Assembly (NCBI GenBank): GCA_008330645.1
Contig: VLTN01000012.1
Span: 372,001-436,000 of the forward strand
Length of the DNA stretch: 64,000 nucleotides
Direction of reading: 5' to 3'
DNA from: Cafeteria roenbergensis
Taxonomy: Eukaryota; Sar; Bigyra; Bicosoecida; Cafeteriaceae
Below, in pieces: positions 42,882 to 53,512 of the stretch; position 1 is the first letter of the stretch, and each line of letters starts with the position of its first letter. A program made the translations under genes and the position numbers. A model generated the notes under the pieces. The model saw only the letters and a list, made by a program, of their open reading frames with translations. It did not search any database and had not been told where the DNA came from.

Positions 42882-43732
42882 ATGGCATCAGCAGGCTCTA
42901 GCAGCCGCAAGAAGAAGGTCGAGGAGGTGACCTTCGTGGACCCCAGCGTGGCTGCCGCCGAGAAGGCGGCGGCCAAGCGGCGCAAGCGCCCCCGCGAGGG
43001 AGCGAGCTCGGTGAGAACCCTGCTTGACCTCGCCCACTGATCCTGCCACCCGATCGGGAATGATGACACCATGAAATCTTATTCTACACATTTGGACACC
43101 GCCACTCACAACGTTTAAGCGGTGTATGAAATGAAACTTTCGTTGAAGATACTGACCTGATCCGCGGGGCGCCCGCGCTCGCGGTGCGGCAAGGCGCGAA
43201 GCCAACCTTTGCTCCCTTTGCTGGCTCGCCCCTTTCCCCTCCACCCCCCCCCCTGCAGGAGTTGTCCGCCAAGGCCAGCCGCCTCGCCGAGCAGTCCGAA
43301 GAGCGCATTCGGCGCAAGGACTTTGTCAAGGCCCGCCAGGAGGTGCTCGACATGGGCGCCTCGGCGTTCGAAGGCCGCGACAAGCGGGTCTGGGAGGCCA
43401 AGCGCCTGGCCTCGCTGGGCGCCAAAGTGGAAGCCCCCAACCACAAGATGCCCCTCAAGATGCTCCTTGGCCTGCGGTCCAAGCAGCGGCACCTGGAGAA
43501 GCGGCGCCAGGAGAAGGAGCGCGAGTCGGGAGTTGTGCACGGCAAGTCCACCGCCAAGCTCATCCACGGCGCCCGCCGCACCAAGGCAGACGACCTCGTC
43601 GCGCGCCGGCGCAAGGAGGCACGCCTTGGCGGCGTAACCTCGCTGGACGGCGAAGGCATGCGCGGCGCAGTGATGCGCGTCAAGGGCGTGAAGCGCGAGG
43701 GCGCCCGCCCCCGCAACGGACGCCGCCCCTGA
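42882..43732 (+). CDS. DUF4602 protein, C1orf131/Faf1-like SSU-processome factor
   Basis: Two exons (42882-43010 and 43259-43732), phase 0, give 200 residues. The core matches the DUF4602 family: KDFVKARQEVLDMGASAFEG, DKRVWEAKRLASLGAKV, then MPLKMLLGLRSKQRHLEKRR and EKERESGVV. Human C1orf131 and yeast Faf1 are components of the small-subunit processome, so a nucleolar role in 18S rRNA maturation is likely. The N-terminus and C-terminus are basic (KRRKRPREG; KGVKREGARPRNGRRP). With ESF2 and RPAC1 it makes three rRNA-biogenesis genes within 9.5 kb. The acceptor is preceded by a C9 tract. Confidence 0.8.
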
Positions 43733-43960
43733 GCGCCGGTCTGTGTGGGTCTGTGTGTTTGGCGAAGCAGCCTGACCTGTGCAGATCAACACCGTGTCGT
43801 TCATGCTGTGCTGTATCGCGCGCTTCGCGTGTGCCCGAAGCCATCATGCAGAATCCTCGCCTCACTCACGGAATTCTGAAGCAAGTTTCGTTGAAGCGGG
43901 AACGCACGTGCAGCGACGGAACCTTTGCAACGGGACACGCAAGCGGCAGCCGCGCGCACA
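43733..43960. other. Convergent 3' spacer
   Basis: Between the stop codons of the Faf1-like gene and MORN5. No feature is recognised. Confidence 0.4.
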
Positions 43961-44778
43961 CTAGCTGGAGACCGCCGCGGGCCGCGGCGTGCCCTCCCCC
44001 GGCGCGCGCGGCGAGACCTCGGCCTTGGCACTCGGCTCCTTCATCTGCGCGCTGTCCCCCGCCCCGCTCGACACCGCGTGGCGGCACGAGCTCAGCACCC
44101 ACTCCTTCTCCTTGGCGTCCGGGCGCCGCACCACCTTGCCCGTGTCGTTCTGCTTCACCGTCTCGTCGCTCGGGTCGTAGTGCAAGCCGCCCGCCATGTC
44201 GTAGCAGCCCTCCGGCACGTCCGCCGTGCCGCCGTCCCCGAGCCAGCCCTGCCCGGCGGGCTCGATGTGGCCGCGCTGCCGCTCGCTGTGGAACCTCCTG
44301 TCCGACGGGACGAGGTAGCCCCAGCCCTTGGTCGTTCCGGACGCGCCGCCGTCTGCGCCCTCGGCGGGCGCTGCTTGCTCCACCCCCTCGTCCGGGTCAT
44401 AGGCGAGCCCGTCCTTGAAGGAGTACGCACCCGTGATCTCCGTGCCATTGTCCCAAACCGCCTCGTACTTGCTCCCGTCCGGGAAATGCATGGTCCCGCT
44501 GCCGTGGAATTGCCCGTTGCGGAACCCGCCCCGGTACACCACCCCGTCGGGGAACGTGAACTCCCCCTCCCCCTCGAACCGACCCTCAGAGAGCCCCCCG
44601 GTGTACTGCGCGTCGGCGGAGCACAAAGGGCGAGAGAAAGGCAGGGGCGGTCGGGTGGCGCAACCACTCGGCCAGCCGCCGCGGCGGCAACCACCAAGGC
44701 GCGCGCGCGCGCCCCGGCGCGTTCCAGTGCGCCCATGCCTACCTTAGACCCCGTGTGGTGGCCCAGCTGGTCGGCCAT
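43961..44778 (-). CDS. MORN5: MORN repeat-containing protein 5
   Basis: Two exons (44778-44743, only 12 codons, and 44605-43961), phase 0, give 226 residues. Residues about 13-60 hold two MORN repeats (YTGGLSEGRFEGEGEFTFPDG; YRGGFRNGQFHGSGTMHFPDG), followed by the MORN5-specific SKYEAVWDNGTEITGAYSF, DRRFHSERQRG and PEGCYDMAGGLHYDP. MORN5 is a conserved small protein linked to sperm and flagella, so with EFHB it points to a flagellated cell. The C-terminus has about 50 extra disordered residues. The intron donor is GTAGGC, the only placed donor beginning GTA. The join of TGSK to YTGG mirrors the human N-terminus. Confidence 0.88.
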
Positions 44779-45296
44779 TGCTGTTCTTGCCGCCGCAGTG
44801 CCGGCATCCTGCTGCGAGCAGCCGCCGCGCGCTCTGCCGCACAGCAACCGCGCGCGCGGCCCGCGCTCTCTGCGTGGACGTGAGCACGAGCTTCAACTGG
44901 TCTTTCCAACGAATTAGTGTGGCCCAGACTGAGCTGAGCGGGTTCGGTATGGTCAAGCGCTGGCCGTGTGTGCGTGTGCGACGCGACGATGCCGCGTCGG
45001 GGCGCGCCGCCTTGCTTGCGGCGCCAAGCGCCAGCCAGATCCGCGCACGATTGCGAGCACGGCCGGGCGAACATGGCAGCGGAACGAGACAGAAAACACA
45101 CGCAGTCGTGCCGCGCAGGGCAGAAGCAGAGCCTCATCAAGCGGCGCGCGGGGCGGCAGCCCGGTCGAGGGCGCAGCAGACAGCCGAGGAGCGGCTGCCG
45201 GTGGGATGCGGGCGGGAGGCGGCGCCGAAGCGGGCCGCTGGGAGCCCGCCCCTGTCCCCCGTCCGGAGTGTGGCGCCGAGCGGTGGGCGTGGGCGC
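44779..45296. other. Upstream region of MORN5 and 3' end of RPAC1
   Basis: About 520 bp without a supported gene. Confidence 0.4.
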
Positions 45297-47130
45297 TCAC
45301 TCGTCGGCGTCGGCCTTACCCTTCCTCCTGCCACCCTTGCGCTTCTTGGGCTGCTTCGCGGAGCTGGAGGAGGAGGAGGACGACGACGAGGAGCCAGCGG
45401 CGGCGGCGTCAGCATCATCGGCGCCTGTGCCCGCCGCGATGGCGCCTCCGTCGTCGTCAATGTCGGCGTCATCGCCAGCGCCCACGGCAAAGACGCCGCC
45501 AGCCGAGGCCGCTGCGGCGCCGATGCCCCCGGCTGCAACCTCAATTCCTGCCGGCACGCCCGATGCGGCTGCAACGGCTGCCTCGAGCGCCTCCTTGGCG
45601 TTCCGGGCCTTCTCAGCGAAGATCTGCGGACCGCAAGACGGGGCAAGACGGGGCAAGGGGGGCACGGGGCACGGGGTGGGAGGATTGACGGACCGAAGCA
45701 CCGAAGCGCGAGGCGCTGCAGCGATGCCGTGTGCCGTGTGCCGCGTGCTGTGGGCTGGCGCGGTCGCCGGCGCGGCCGTCGCTGGCACGCGCGCGCCGGC
45801 CAGAACGAGTCGCGCGGTCTCACCTCGAGCGCCATCTCGACGAGGGTGGCGGCGGGGAGGGCGCCGGTGGACTCCACCCTGAAGAGGAAGTGGTCGTTCA
45901 CCTTCCGCAGGCGCACGCGCTGCGCCCAGCCGGCGGGGCGGAGGCACTCGCGGCACATGGTGCAGGCGCGGGGCTGGGCCACAACGGCCCTGGGGCCCGT
46001 CGAGGAGCCGACGTCCTCGATGTCGAACACGCCCATGGGGCAGGTGGCGACGAGGCTGCGGGCGTCGTCGCCGACGAAGCCCTCCCCAGGGAGCTCCACC
46101 TCGGGGGCGAGGCGGTAGCTGGCGGTGGCCACGGGGCTGAACTTGGCGTGGTCGGCGCCGGTTCCCTTGACGGCATGGGCCTCGAGGCAGATGGTCTGGC
46201 CCGGCAGCAGCTTGGCGAGCACGATGTCGCCCTCCACCGGCTCTACCGGGCGATCGGCGAAGCGCTCTTCCTGGCCGCCCTGCGGGCCCCAGGTGATGTC
46301 GCGGCTGTAGACGTGGGTGAGGCGGTCGCCCGCTCCGCCGTCGCGCTTGGAGGGGGGGGCCTCCACGCCGGTCACGTCGAGACCGAAGACGAGGGTGTTG
46401 AGGTCGGTGGCGCCCGCTGCCTCGGAGGGCCAGTCGAACTCGCGCGGGTCGGCGCGAATAGGGATGAGGCCCAGGCTGCGCGGCGGCTCGGCGGAGTGAC
46501 GCAGTGGCAGTGGTGGCGGGGGATGGGTACGGGGCAGGCGAGAGGAGCGGCGCGGTGCGCAAGGCCCGCACGCTCCCGCTGGTACCATGCGCAGCAGGCG
46601 CGACACGCGGGCAGCGTAGTGCGCGCGGGGCAGCAGCGCGGCCAGGCGCTGGCGGCCCCGGAGCAGCCTCTTGCCGAGCGCTCGCGCGCGGCCTCACCGG
46701 TGGGAGAGCACCTCGTCCTGGATGATGGACGTGTTGTTGTGCATGAAAACGGTCTCGATGGCCATGCTGGGGACCTCGGAGATGAGGATGCGCCGGATGG
46801 CGTTGGCAATGGCAGCCGACACCCCCTTGAGCTCGAACTCGCACTCCTCGTCCGTCAGGGTCGTCACCTGGATGTCGAGCTTCTCGTCGAGCTGACCGAG
46901 GAAGTCACCATCGGGGGCTCCCGGCTCGTAGACCTGCGGCGCTCGTTGCGGGGCGGGCGCGAAGCGGAGGGGGGAGGCAACAGGTCGCGGCGAGAAGGGG
47001 CGCGGCGAAAGTCCAGCTCATGCGCTCCGGCGGGGCCGCAGGCGGCCTGGCCGCCGGCGGGACGCACCAACGAAGTCCCGGAACGCCCGATCTCGGTCTT
47101 CACCGGCTTCAGCAGGCCCGAGGCCGCCAT
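45297..47130 (-). CDS. POLR1C: RNA polymerase I/III subunit RPAC1 (AC40)
   Basis: Four exons (47130-47068, 46933-46698, 46475-45824, 45623-45297) in phases 0, 2, 0 give 425 residues; human has 346. RPAC1 is the alpha-like subunit that heterodimerises with AC19 in Pol I and Pol III assembly. Conserved parts are [31 protein letters not shown] and [19 protein letters not shown] (restored by the phase-2 splice), then the cysteine-containing [10 protein letters not shown] insertion, and [20 protein letters not shown] followed by [11 protein letters not shown]. The C-terminus carries an extra Ala/Asp/Ser-rich tail ending in a Lys/Arg cluster. The first donor is GTGCGT, the others GTGAG. The exon-1 boundary is less certain because the family's N-terminus varies. 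Confidence 0.92.
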
Positions 47131-47489
47131 GACAAGCCTCTCAAAGTGCGGGGCGGCAGCTCGGCGGCTCTGCCAGCCGCAATTCGGCGAGGGAGTCGCT
47201 TGAGCCTCGCGTGCAACTCGGCAGCGGACGCACGGCTTCTCCTCAGGGCGGCGCCCCGAGCACGCGCTCCCCGCCAGGCATTAGCGACGGCAAGTCAAGC
47301 TCGAGTGCAACGCAGCCGCCGCCGTGGCAAGACCCGGTTCGGGGTCGCAGTGAATTCGCTTGCACGCGCTGCACACACACGCCGGGGACGCACGCTCAAA
47401 GGACACGCAGCCGGGCGGGAAGCGCGAGCATGCCGCAAAAGAATCGCACCGGCGCTTCGTGACCGCCCCCAAGGCCGGGGCTAAGCGGC
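47131..47489. other. Intergenic upstream of RPAC1
   Basis: RPAC1 promoter side and the 3' end of the next minus-strand gene. Nothing specific is seen. Confidence 0.4.
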
Positions 47490-50400
47490 TCAGCGGGGCG
47501 ATGACACCGGCGAGCCGAACGACAGCGCGGGCCGCGGCTCGTCCGCCGGGGGCTGCACTGTGATCGGACCGACGCGCCCGGGGCCTTGCGCCCCGCCGCT
47601 CAGCCCCGCGCGGTGCGCCCCGGGGCGGTGCGCGGCCCGAGGTGTGGTTCCGCCAGCAATGGAGCGGGCCAGGAGCGCCGACCCGGTTTGCGTGCGGGGC
47701 CGGAGCTGCAGCGAGGCGCCGCGCGGCGATGCGACCTGCGCGCCCGCCTGCAGGACCGACAGCGGTGCCCTCCCGGGCCCAGCGGCGCGCGATGCCGTTG
47801 CGGCGCTCACTCGCTGGGCGCTCAGCCGAGCCGCCGCTGCGGCCGCCGCCGCAGGCGATGGGGCCTCCGCGCGGCCGCCCCCGCCGCCACTGCTCCCCAG
47901 CCGAGGAGCCGGCGATGCCTCGGGGCGGGAAGAAGCCCCCCGGGTCGGGGTCCGCGCCTGCGGGGAGCGCCCATCGACTGGCAGCGTGTCGCCGAGGATG
48001 GTGTCAGAGTCGTGGCTGCGCGACGACGCCGGCGCACCCGTGCGCCCCGGGCCGCTCAACAAGGGGGTTCCCGCCGGAGATCGACCCACTTCGTGGGTGG
48101 CCCGGCTGACGGAGCCGTCGTCGGCGTCGAACAGCCGACGGGCAGTTGCCGAGCTGCTGGCGCCGGCGCGCGGCTCCGTGCGCCCGCCAGTCACGTCAGC
48201 CGACCACCGCACCGCGTGGGGAGCTGGCTGGCGGCCACCAGCGCCAGCAGCTGAGGCGCCACGGGCGGGTTCCCTAGCGGGGTGGTGCCCTCGGGGCGAT
48301 GCCGAGAGCGGAGCGGACGCCTCGGCAGGCGGAGGCGGAGGCGGCCTAGACGGGTGGCTGGGCGGGGACGACGTGCCAGGGGGCGACGCTGCGGACTTTC
48401 CCGCCGTTGGAGCCTCGGGCTGGTGCTGGTGCTGCTGGTGCTGGTGCTGGTGCTGCTGGTGCTGGTGCTGGTGCTGGTGCTGCTGGCCGAGCGCGGCGTC
48501 AATGATGCCGCTGCTTCCAAGGCGGCCCGGCGTCGATCCGAGGCGGGGAGCGGAGCGAGACTCAGCCCCTCCGCTGTGCGAGGAAACCGGGCGCGGATCC
48601 TTCCAGTGGCTGAGGCCCGTGGCCTCGGCGCGGGAGGCGGCGGCCGCGGCCAGACGAGCCCTGGCCTGGGTGCGCTGAACCGCCGACGACTCCCGCGGCG
48701 CTGCAGTCGACCCGGGCGAAGCGGCAAGAGCAGCTGCGGCCGGGCCGCTCCGGAGGTCTGACTCCTGTCCCTCGTCGCGTTTTTGTTCTTGGGCCGGGCC
48801 GGCTCCCTCACAGCGGTCGGCTCGTTGCCGGGACGGCGAAGCCAGCCCTCTCGCCCTTCGCAGCGCGTTGGCCCGGCGCGTCGCCTCCAGCGCCCGCCGC
48901 TGGGCCAGGGCGTCGGGGCCCTGTTGGTCGCCGGGGAGGGCTCGCAGGGGCCCGTCCCAGAGCGCGTTGCTCGCGCTGCACTCCACGGGGCTGCGCGGAG
49001 GCAGGGACCCTCCGCTGCCGCCGGCAGTGGCAACTCCGGACCCAGCGCCCGAGGCAGCGGCAGTAGCATTAGCATCAGCATCAGCATCAGCGGCAGCATC
49101 AGCGGCGGCGGCAGCGGCCTCCACAGCGGCAGCGGGGACTCCGCCGCCTCCTCCCGCCCCGGCCCTTTGGGCGCTGCTCTCGAATCGCCTCGGGGACAGA
49201 GGCGATGGCGTTCCAACCGCGGAACGGGGGAGCGATTTTGCAGGAACGGCATGCCTCGCGCGCCCTCCGGGGCCCGGGCGAGGCACGCCGCGGCGGCGGT
49301 CGGCGGCCTCCGCAGCAGTCGGCGAGCTCTCGCCTGGGGCGCCAGGACCCTTGCTGGATTCCGCAGCCACTCGGGCCGCAAAGTTCTCCGCCACAAGCTG
49401 GCTCATGCGACGAACCACGGCCCGTTGCTGGGCTGGAGACAGCGGGGCGGCGCCGGCAGCAGCAGCGGCGGCGGAATCGGCGCCGGCCTCGTCCCCCCAG
49501 CCGCCCGCGGAGTCGCCACCGGCGGACGAGCGAGGGGACTGCCCGGACCCTCCGTGGAGCTGCCCGAACCCGCCATCGGCGCCCCGGGGCGAGGTTAGGT
49601 CAACGGCAGAGCCCCTGCGCTGCCACTCGGCGTCCCGGCCTGCCGAGGAGCGCTCCAGGAACCCCGGGAGGATGCCAGCTGCCTGCACCGCCGAGCGGCG
49701 CGCCGGCGACCCGACGCGCAGCGCGGCGCGCGTGTAGCTGCTGCGGGAGGTGGAGGCCAGCGCTGCGATGTGGTCCCGACCCGGAAACGGGAGGTGGGCG
49801 GCGCCGACGTCGCTGCCGGAGCGGAGGCCCCAGACCTCGAGCTGCCTGGAGGGCGACGGCGCGGCCAGGATGGCTGTGCCGCGAGACACGGGCCGGCCTC
49901 TCGCGTCAGCGCCGGCAGCAGCTGACGCGGAGGCGCCGAGACCGCCCCCCGCGGCGCTGCCCAGCACAGCGTCGTCGAGGCCGGCCAGGGAGAGGGTGGC
50001 GCGGGCCGCCTCCCGCGAGCGGGGGGAGGCCAGCGCGCCGAAGGATCGGGACGCGCTGGTCGTGGCAAGGCGAGCGGCCTGGTCAGCGGGCGGGGGTGGC
50101 ACCCAGGCGCGGGAAGCGCGATGGGCCGCCTTGGCGCGGTTGCGGGCCGCGGAGGAGCGCGTGGGAGAGTCAAAGCTCTTTTGGTCGCCCTGGTCGCTCA
50201 GGGAGTCGCTGTCGAGCAAGGATGCCGAAAGCGAGGGGCGGCCGGGCTTGCTGCTGCGGCCCGCGCGCGAGAGCGGGCGGGTGCCGCCAAGGGGCACGTC
50301 CTCCTCCTCAGCGCCCGAGAACGCGCGCGGGAACCGCCCAGGGGAGATCCAGTCGCTGCCGGGAGGGCTGTACTCGGCGGCGGCGCGGGCGCGGGCTGCG

Positions 50401-50603
50401 GGCGACACCGGAGCGGTTGGCTGGGAGCGACGGCGGCTGGTCGTGGCGGGGCTGCCGTTCAGGCCCTCCAGGGGCGCAGGGCGCCCCGTGATAGCGTCGG
50501 TCGAGGACATCCGGCGGGCGGGGAGCGCTTGGCCGGGCCCGCCCACCGCTGCCGGCCGCTGCTGAGGCGGCATGCCTCCGGCGCCGAATCGCGAGGACGA
50601 CAT
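47490..50603 (-). CDS. Large Ser/Arg/Ala-rich disordered protein, unrecognised
   Basis: A single frame from ATG 50603 (MSSSRFGAGGMPPQQ) to the stop at 47490 gives about 1037 residues. It is rich in Ser-Pro and Arg-Ser dipeptides throughout (many SPR, SSP, RRSQ, SPSR). A His/Gln repeat is encoded near 48418-48490, and an Ala/Asp run near 49060-49120. No folded domain is recognised. The pattern resembles cytoskeleton- or RNA-associated phospho-scaffolds, but that is only an impression. The start was chosen as the ATG after an in-frame stretch lacking support. It is divergent from the CCNDBP1-like gene. Confidence 0.5.
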   Translation of the reverse strand: MSSSRFGAGGMPPQQRPAAVGGPGQALPARRMSSTDAITGRPAPLEGLNGSPATTSRRRSQPTAPVSPAARARAAAEYSPPGSDWISPGRFPRAFSGAEEEDVPLGGTRPLSRAGRSSKPGRPSLSASLLDSDSLSDQGDQKSFDSPTRSSAARNRAKAAHRASRAWVPPPPADQAARLATTSASRSFGALASPRSREAARATLSLAGLDDAVLGSAAGGGLGASASAAAGADARGRPVSRGTAILAAPSPSRQLEVWGLRSGSDVGAAHLPFPGRDHIAALASTSRSSYTRAALRVGSPARRSAVQAAGILPGFLERSSAGRDAEWQRRGSAVDLTSPRGADGGFGQLHGGSGQSPRSSAGGDSAGGWGDEAGADSAAAAAAGAAPLSPAQQRAVVRRMSQLVAENFAARVAAESSKGPGAPGESSPTAAEAADRRRGVPRPGPGGRARHAVPAKSLPRSAVGTPSPLSPRRFESSAQRAGAGGGGGVPAAAVEAAAAAADAAADADADANATAAASGAGSGVATAGGSGGSLPPRSPVECSASNALWDGPLRALPGDQQGPDALAQRRALEATRRANALRRARGLASPSRQRADRCEGAGPAQEQKRDEGQESDLRSGPAAAALAASPGSTAAPRESSAVQRTQARARLAAAAASRAEATGLSHWKDPRPVSSHSGGAESRSAPRLGSTPGRLGSSGIIDAALGQQHQHQHQHQQHQHQHQQHQHQPEAPTAGKSAASPPGTSSPPSHPSRPPPPPPAEASAPLSASPRGHHPAREPARGASAAGAGGRQPAPHAVRWSADVTGGRTEPRAGASSSATARRLFDADDGSVSRATHEVGRSPAGTPLLSGPGRTGAPASSRSHDSDTILGDTLPVDGRSPQARTPTRGASSRPEASPAPRLGSSGGGGGRAEAPSPAAAAAAAARLSAQRVSAATASRAAGPGRAPLSVLQAGAQVASPRGASLQLRPRTQTGSALLARSIAGGTTPRAAHRPGAHRAGLSGGAQGPGRVGPITVQPPADEPRPALSFGSPVSSPR
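48418..48490 (-). repeat. Repeat encoding (QHQH)n His/Gln tract
   Basis: A GGTGCTGGTGCTGCT-type plus-strand repeat gives an alternating Gln/His tract of about 25 residues in the disordered protein. Confidence 0.85.
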
Positions 50604-51079
50604 TTTCGTCGCTATCGCTGGCCTGGTTTGGCGTGCGATTCCTGGGCGAGGGCGGCGAGGCAGGTCGCGCGAGCCTGGGGCGCCGCTCGCCCGCCAAGCA
50701 GCCGAGCAGGACGAGTGGGCGCCGGCGCCACCGGATCCCGCGCGCGCTGCTTGGCAGAAACCGAAGGCAGAGTTGGGGGCGGGCTTGCCGTATTCAATTT
50801 TGCGAACAATTGCAGGCAAAGGTCGTGGGCCGACGCTGCTGCGACGGCCCGGGACGATGCCAAATGGCCAGGGCTTGGCGGCAGTGCGGGGAGCCCAGTG
50901 GGGCCTCCCTCCCGCCCTCGCACACCTGGGCAGCGCGCAGGCCGCGGGGCGACGACCCTCCACAACGCCGGCGCCGGCAGCAGCAGAGTTGCCGAGCGGC
51001 AAACCGCGGCTCTGCCGCCAGCGCTTCGACGACTTGCCCGCAGCTGCGCGCACGCGGGCCCGGGCGTCCCTTGTGCAGC
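50604..51079. promoter_or_regulatory. Divergent upstream region
   Basis: 476 bp between two divergent start codons. Both promoters must lie here; no element is identified. Confidence 0.35.
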
Positions 51080-52132
51080 ATGGCCGCTGTGCCCGCGGGC
51101 GTGGTGCCCGCGTTTGTGCCAGTCGCGTTTGCTCGGGCGGACAAGCTGTTTCGGCTGGAGCGCCTGCAAACATGCTTCATCAGCCTTCACGAGGCGCTGG
51201 CGTGCCTCGCGGTCGACGTGGAGGAGAGCGAGCCGCGCCACGAAGACGAGCAGCTGCGGCCGTATGTGGTGGCTGCCGCGGCGTCGTTGGCGCACGAGGC
51301 CAACCGCGTGGCTTTGGCGCTGCCGGACATCTGCGCGCGCCACCCCACGCCCGAGGCGCTGGCCTTGCAGCGGCGTGTCATGGAGGAGACCAACGCCACG
51401 ATGCCGCGGTCCGCAGCGGCGGGGTCAGCGTCGGCGCGCAAGGCCGCGAAGAAGCCTCGCAAGCCCGGCAAGCCCAGCAAGCGCTCCAAGGCGGCGAGCA
51501 AGAGCAAGCTAACCGGCGTTGAGGCGGAGCTCGACGTGGTCCTTTCGGGGTTTGAAAAGGCCGCCACGGCGCTGGCGGCGGGCGTGCAGCAGTACGTGAG
51601 GGGCCACTCGGCCACGTTCGCGGAGGACGTCAGGCTCGCCGCTCGCCGGCTCATCGACAGCTGCGGCTGCGCGATGCTGGCCGCGGTGCCCGACTCTCTC
51701 CGCATCTACGGCCCCGGCGATGCTGGCGCGCCCCCTGCCGCGGCGGCCAGCGGCGCAGGCGGCGCTGCCTCCGCCGGAGCTGGCGCGGTCATCGGGCCGG
51801 CGCCCGCGAGCGAACCCGCCGCGACCCGCCGCCTCGTGCAGAGCGCAGCCATGGCCAGCAGGCACGCAGCGGCCTTCAACGACCTCCCGAAGCACGACTC
51901 TGCGGCCACAATGCGGCGTCTGATGCGGTTCGTGAACCTGTCGCGGGAGGGGATGGAGGAGCTGTGGGGGGGCACGGACGACCCGCCCGAGCGGCCGACG
52001 GCGGCAGCGCTGGCGGCGGCAGGTGACGTGTTCGCGGGAGAAGATCCCGGCGCTGAGGCCGGTGCCGACGAGGAAGGCGACGGCCCAACGCCGGAGTTTA
52101 CCGACCAGGACTTTGACAACTGGGACGAGGAA

Positions 52133-52164
<32 letters not shown>

Positions 52165-53512
52165 TGGAGACGAGGACGAGGCGGCGGGCGCACACAGAGA
52201 GGCTGGCGCCGCCCAAGCTGCGGGCGCGAGGCGGACGGGAGGGTGGCGCAAGGACCCGCTCTCGTGCGAGCGCTGGTGGCGCGCCCACCGCAGTTTCCGC
52301 AGAATGAAGAAGCTGATTCTGTGTCTGGACGCCGTCATCCTGCGCTCCTCCAAGACGCTTCGCACGGACCTCGCGCCGTGGCGCCCGGACCTGGCACCCA
52401 AGACGAAGAAGCTGTCGGCGGCGGCGGCGAGGCGCGCGCGTGCCCAGGCCAGCGGCGCAGGAGCAGTCATCCTCGGCGGCACGGGCACAGCAGCCGCTGC
52501 GGCCGCCGGCGGCTCTGGCTCTGCCGCGGCCAAGCCCGCAAAACCGCCCTCGAGCAAGCCTACCGCGGAGTGGTGGCTTCGCCGCATGCCCGACGTCGCG
52601 CAGCGCGAGCTGGAGCTGCGCTTCGCGTGGATGGATGGGCTGGCGGCCGCCCTGGACGGCGCTAGCGACGCGATGATCAACTTCGCCGACGCCATGACGG
52701 ACCCCCGCGACGCGAAGGCAATGCGTGACGGGGCAGTGGCCGTCGTGGCGGCCCTGGGGCACGTGGCAGAGGCAGCCCTGCCGGGGATGTCGCACCCGGG
52801 AGTGGCGGAGCTGCGAAACGCGGCGCTGGCAGAGCTTGGGCGCCCGCAGGCAGACGCGGAGCGCATGCCGTCGGAGCTCCTCGCTGCGGTGGACCGTCTC
52901 GGGAAGGCGAGGCAGGCTCTTGCCGCTGGTGACAGTGCTCTGTCGTCCGGCGAGCCGGCCAGCCAGCGCGAAGCGATGGCCGCCCTGCTTGTGCCGGCGG
53001 GCGCTGAGGCGGCGAGCCGGGCCGTGGCGCTGACGTCGTCGTCGGCGGGCATTCGAACAATGCAAAGCAGCACCAAGGTGGACCTGGACGAGCTTGCGGA
53101 GCGGGAAGAAGCCGAGGCCAAGTTCACAACCGAGGAGACGGTGCCCGAACCAGCGCGCAAGGTGGCCGCTGACGCCGCGGCGGCCGCTGGTCTCCCTTGC
53201 CCCTCGTTCGACCTGGCCAGCACAGAGGCCGATGCGGTCGGCAGCTGTGTTGCTTCTTGCCCTGCCCCTGAGGCGGAAGTCGAGGCCGAGCTGCCGGAGT
53301 TTCCGCTGGAGCAAGTGGCCCAGTTTGCGCTCCTGGCCGACGCAGCGTGCGCGGACCCCCTCACGGCCTGGAACCTCGCCGAGACGGCGTACCTCTCCAT
53401 GCTGTCGTGCGCCTCGCTGGTGCGCGAGCTGGCAGCCGCTGGGTTCGCGGACACGGGCGCGAACGGATCCGTGGACGACAACGGGTCGGCCGACGCAGCC
53501 ATGGACGAGTGA
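51080..53512 (+). CDS. Candidate CCNDBP1/GCIP-like helical protein
   Basis: A single exon from ATG 51080 (MAAVPAGVVPAF) to the TGA gives 810 residues. The order of helical blocks resembles cyclin-D1-binding protein 1 (GCIP). There is an N-terminal helical pair, the GVEAELDVVLSGFEKAATAL and EDVRLAARRLIDSC helices, LVQSAAMASRHAAAFNDLPK, an acidic loop (FTDQDFDNWDEEDEDEDEDED), then WWRAHRSFRRMKKLILCLDA and RFAWMDGLAAALDGASDAMI. Human CCNDBP1 has 360 residues and binds cyclin D1 and HLH proteins, so this would be a much enlarged relative with a Lys-rich insertion (KKPRKPGKPSKRSK) and a long C-terminal extension. The match is by architecture, not strict identity; it could be another helical-bundle family. 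Confidence 0.5.
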
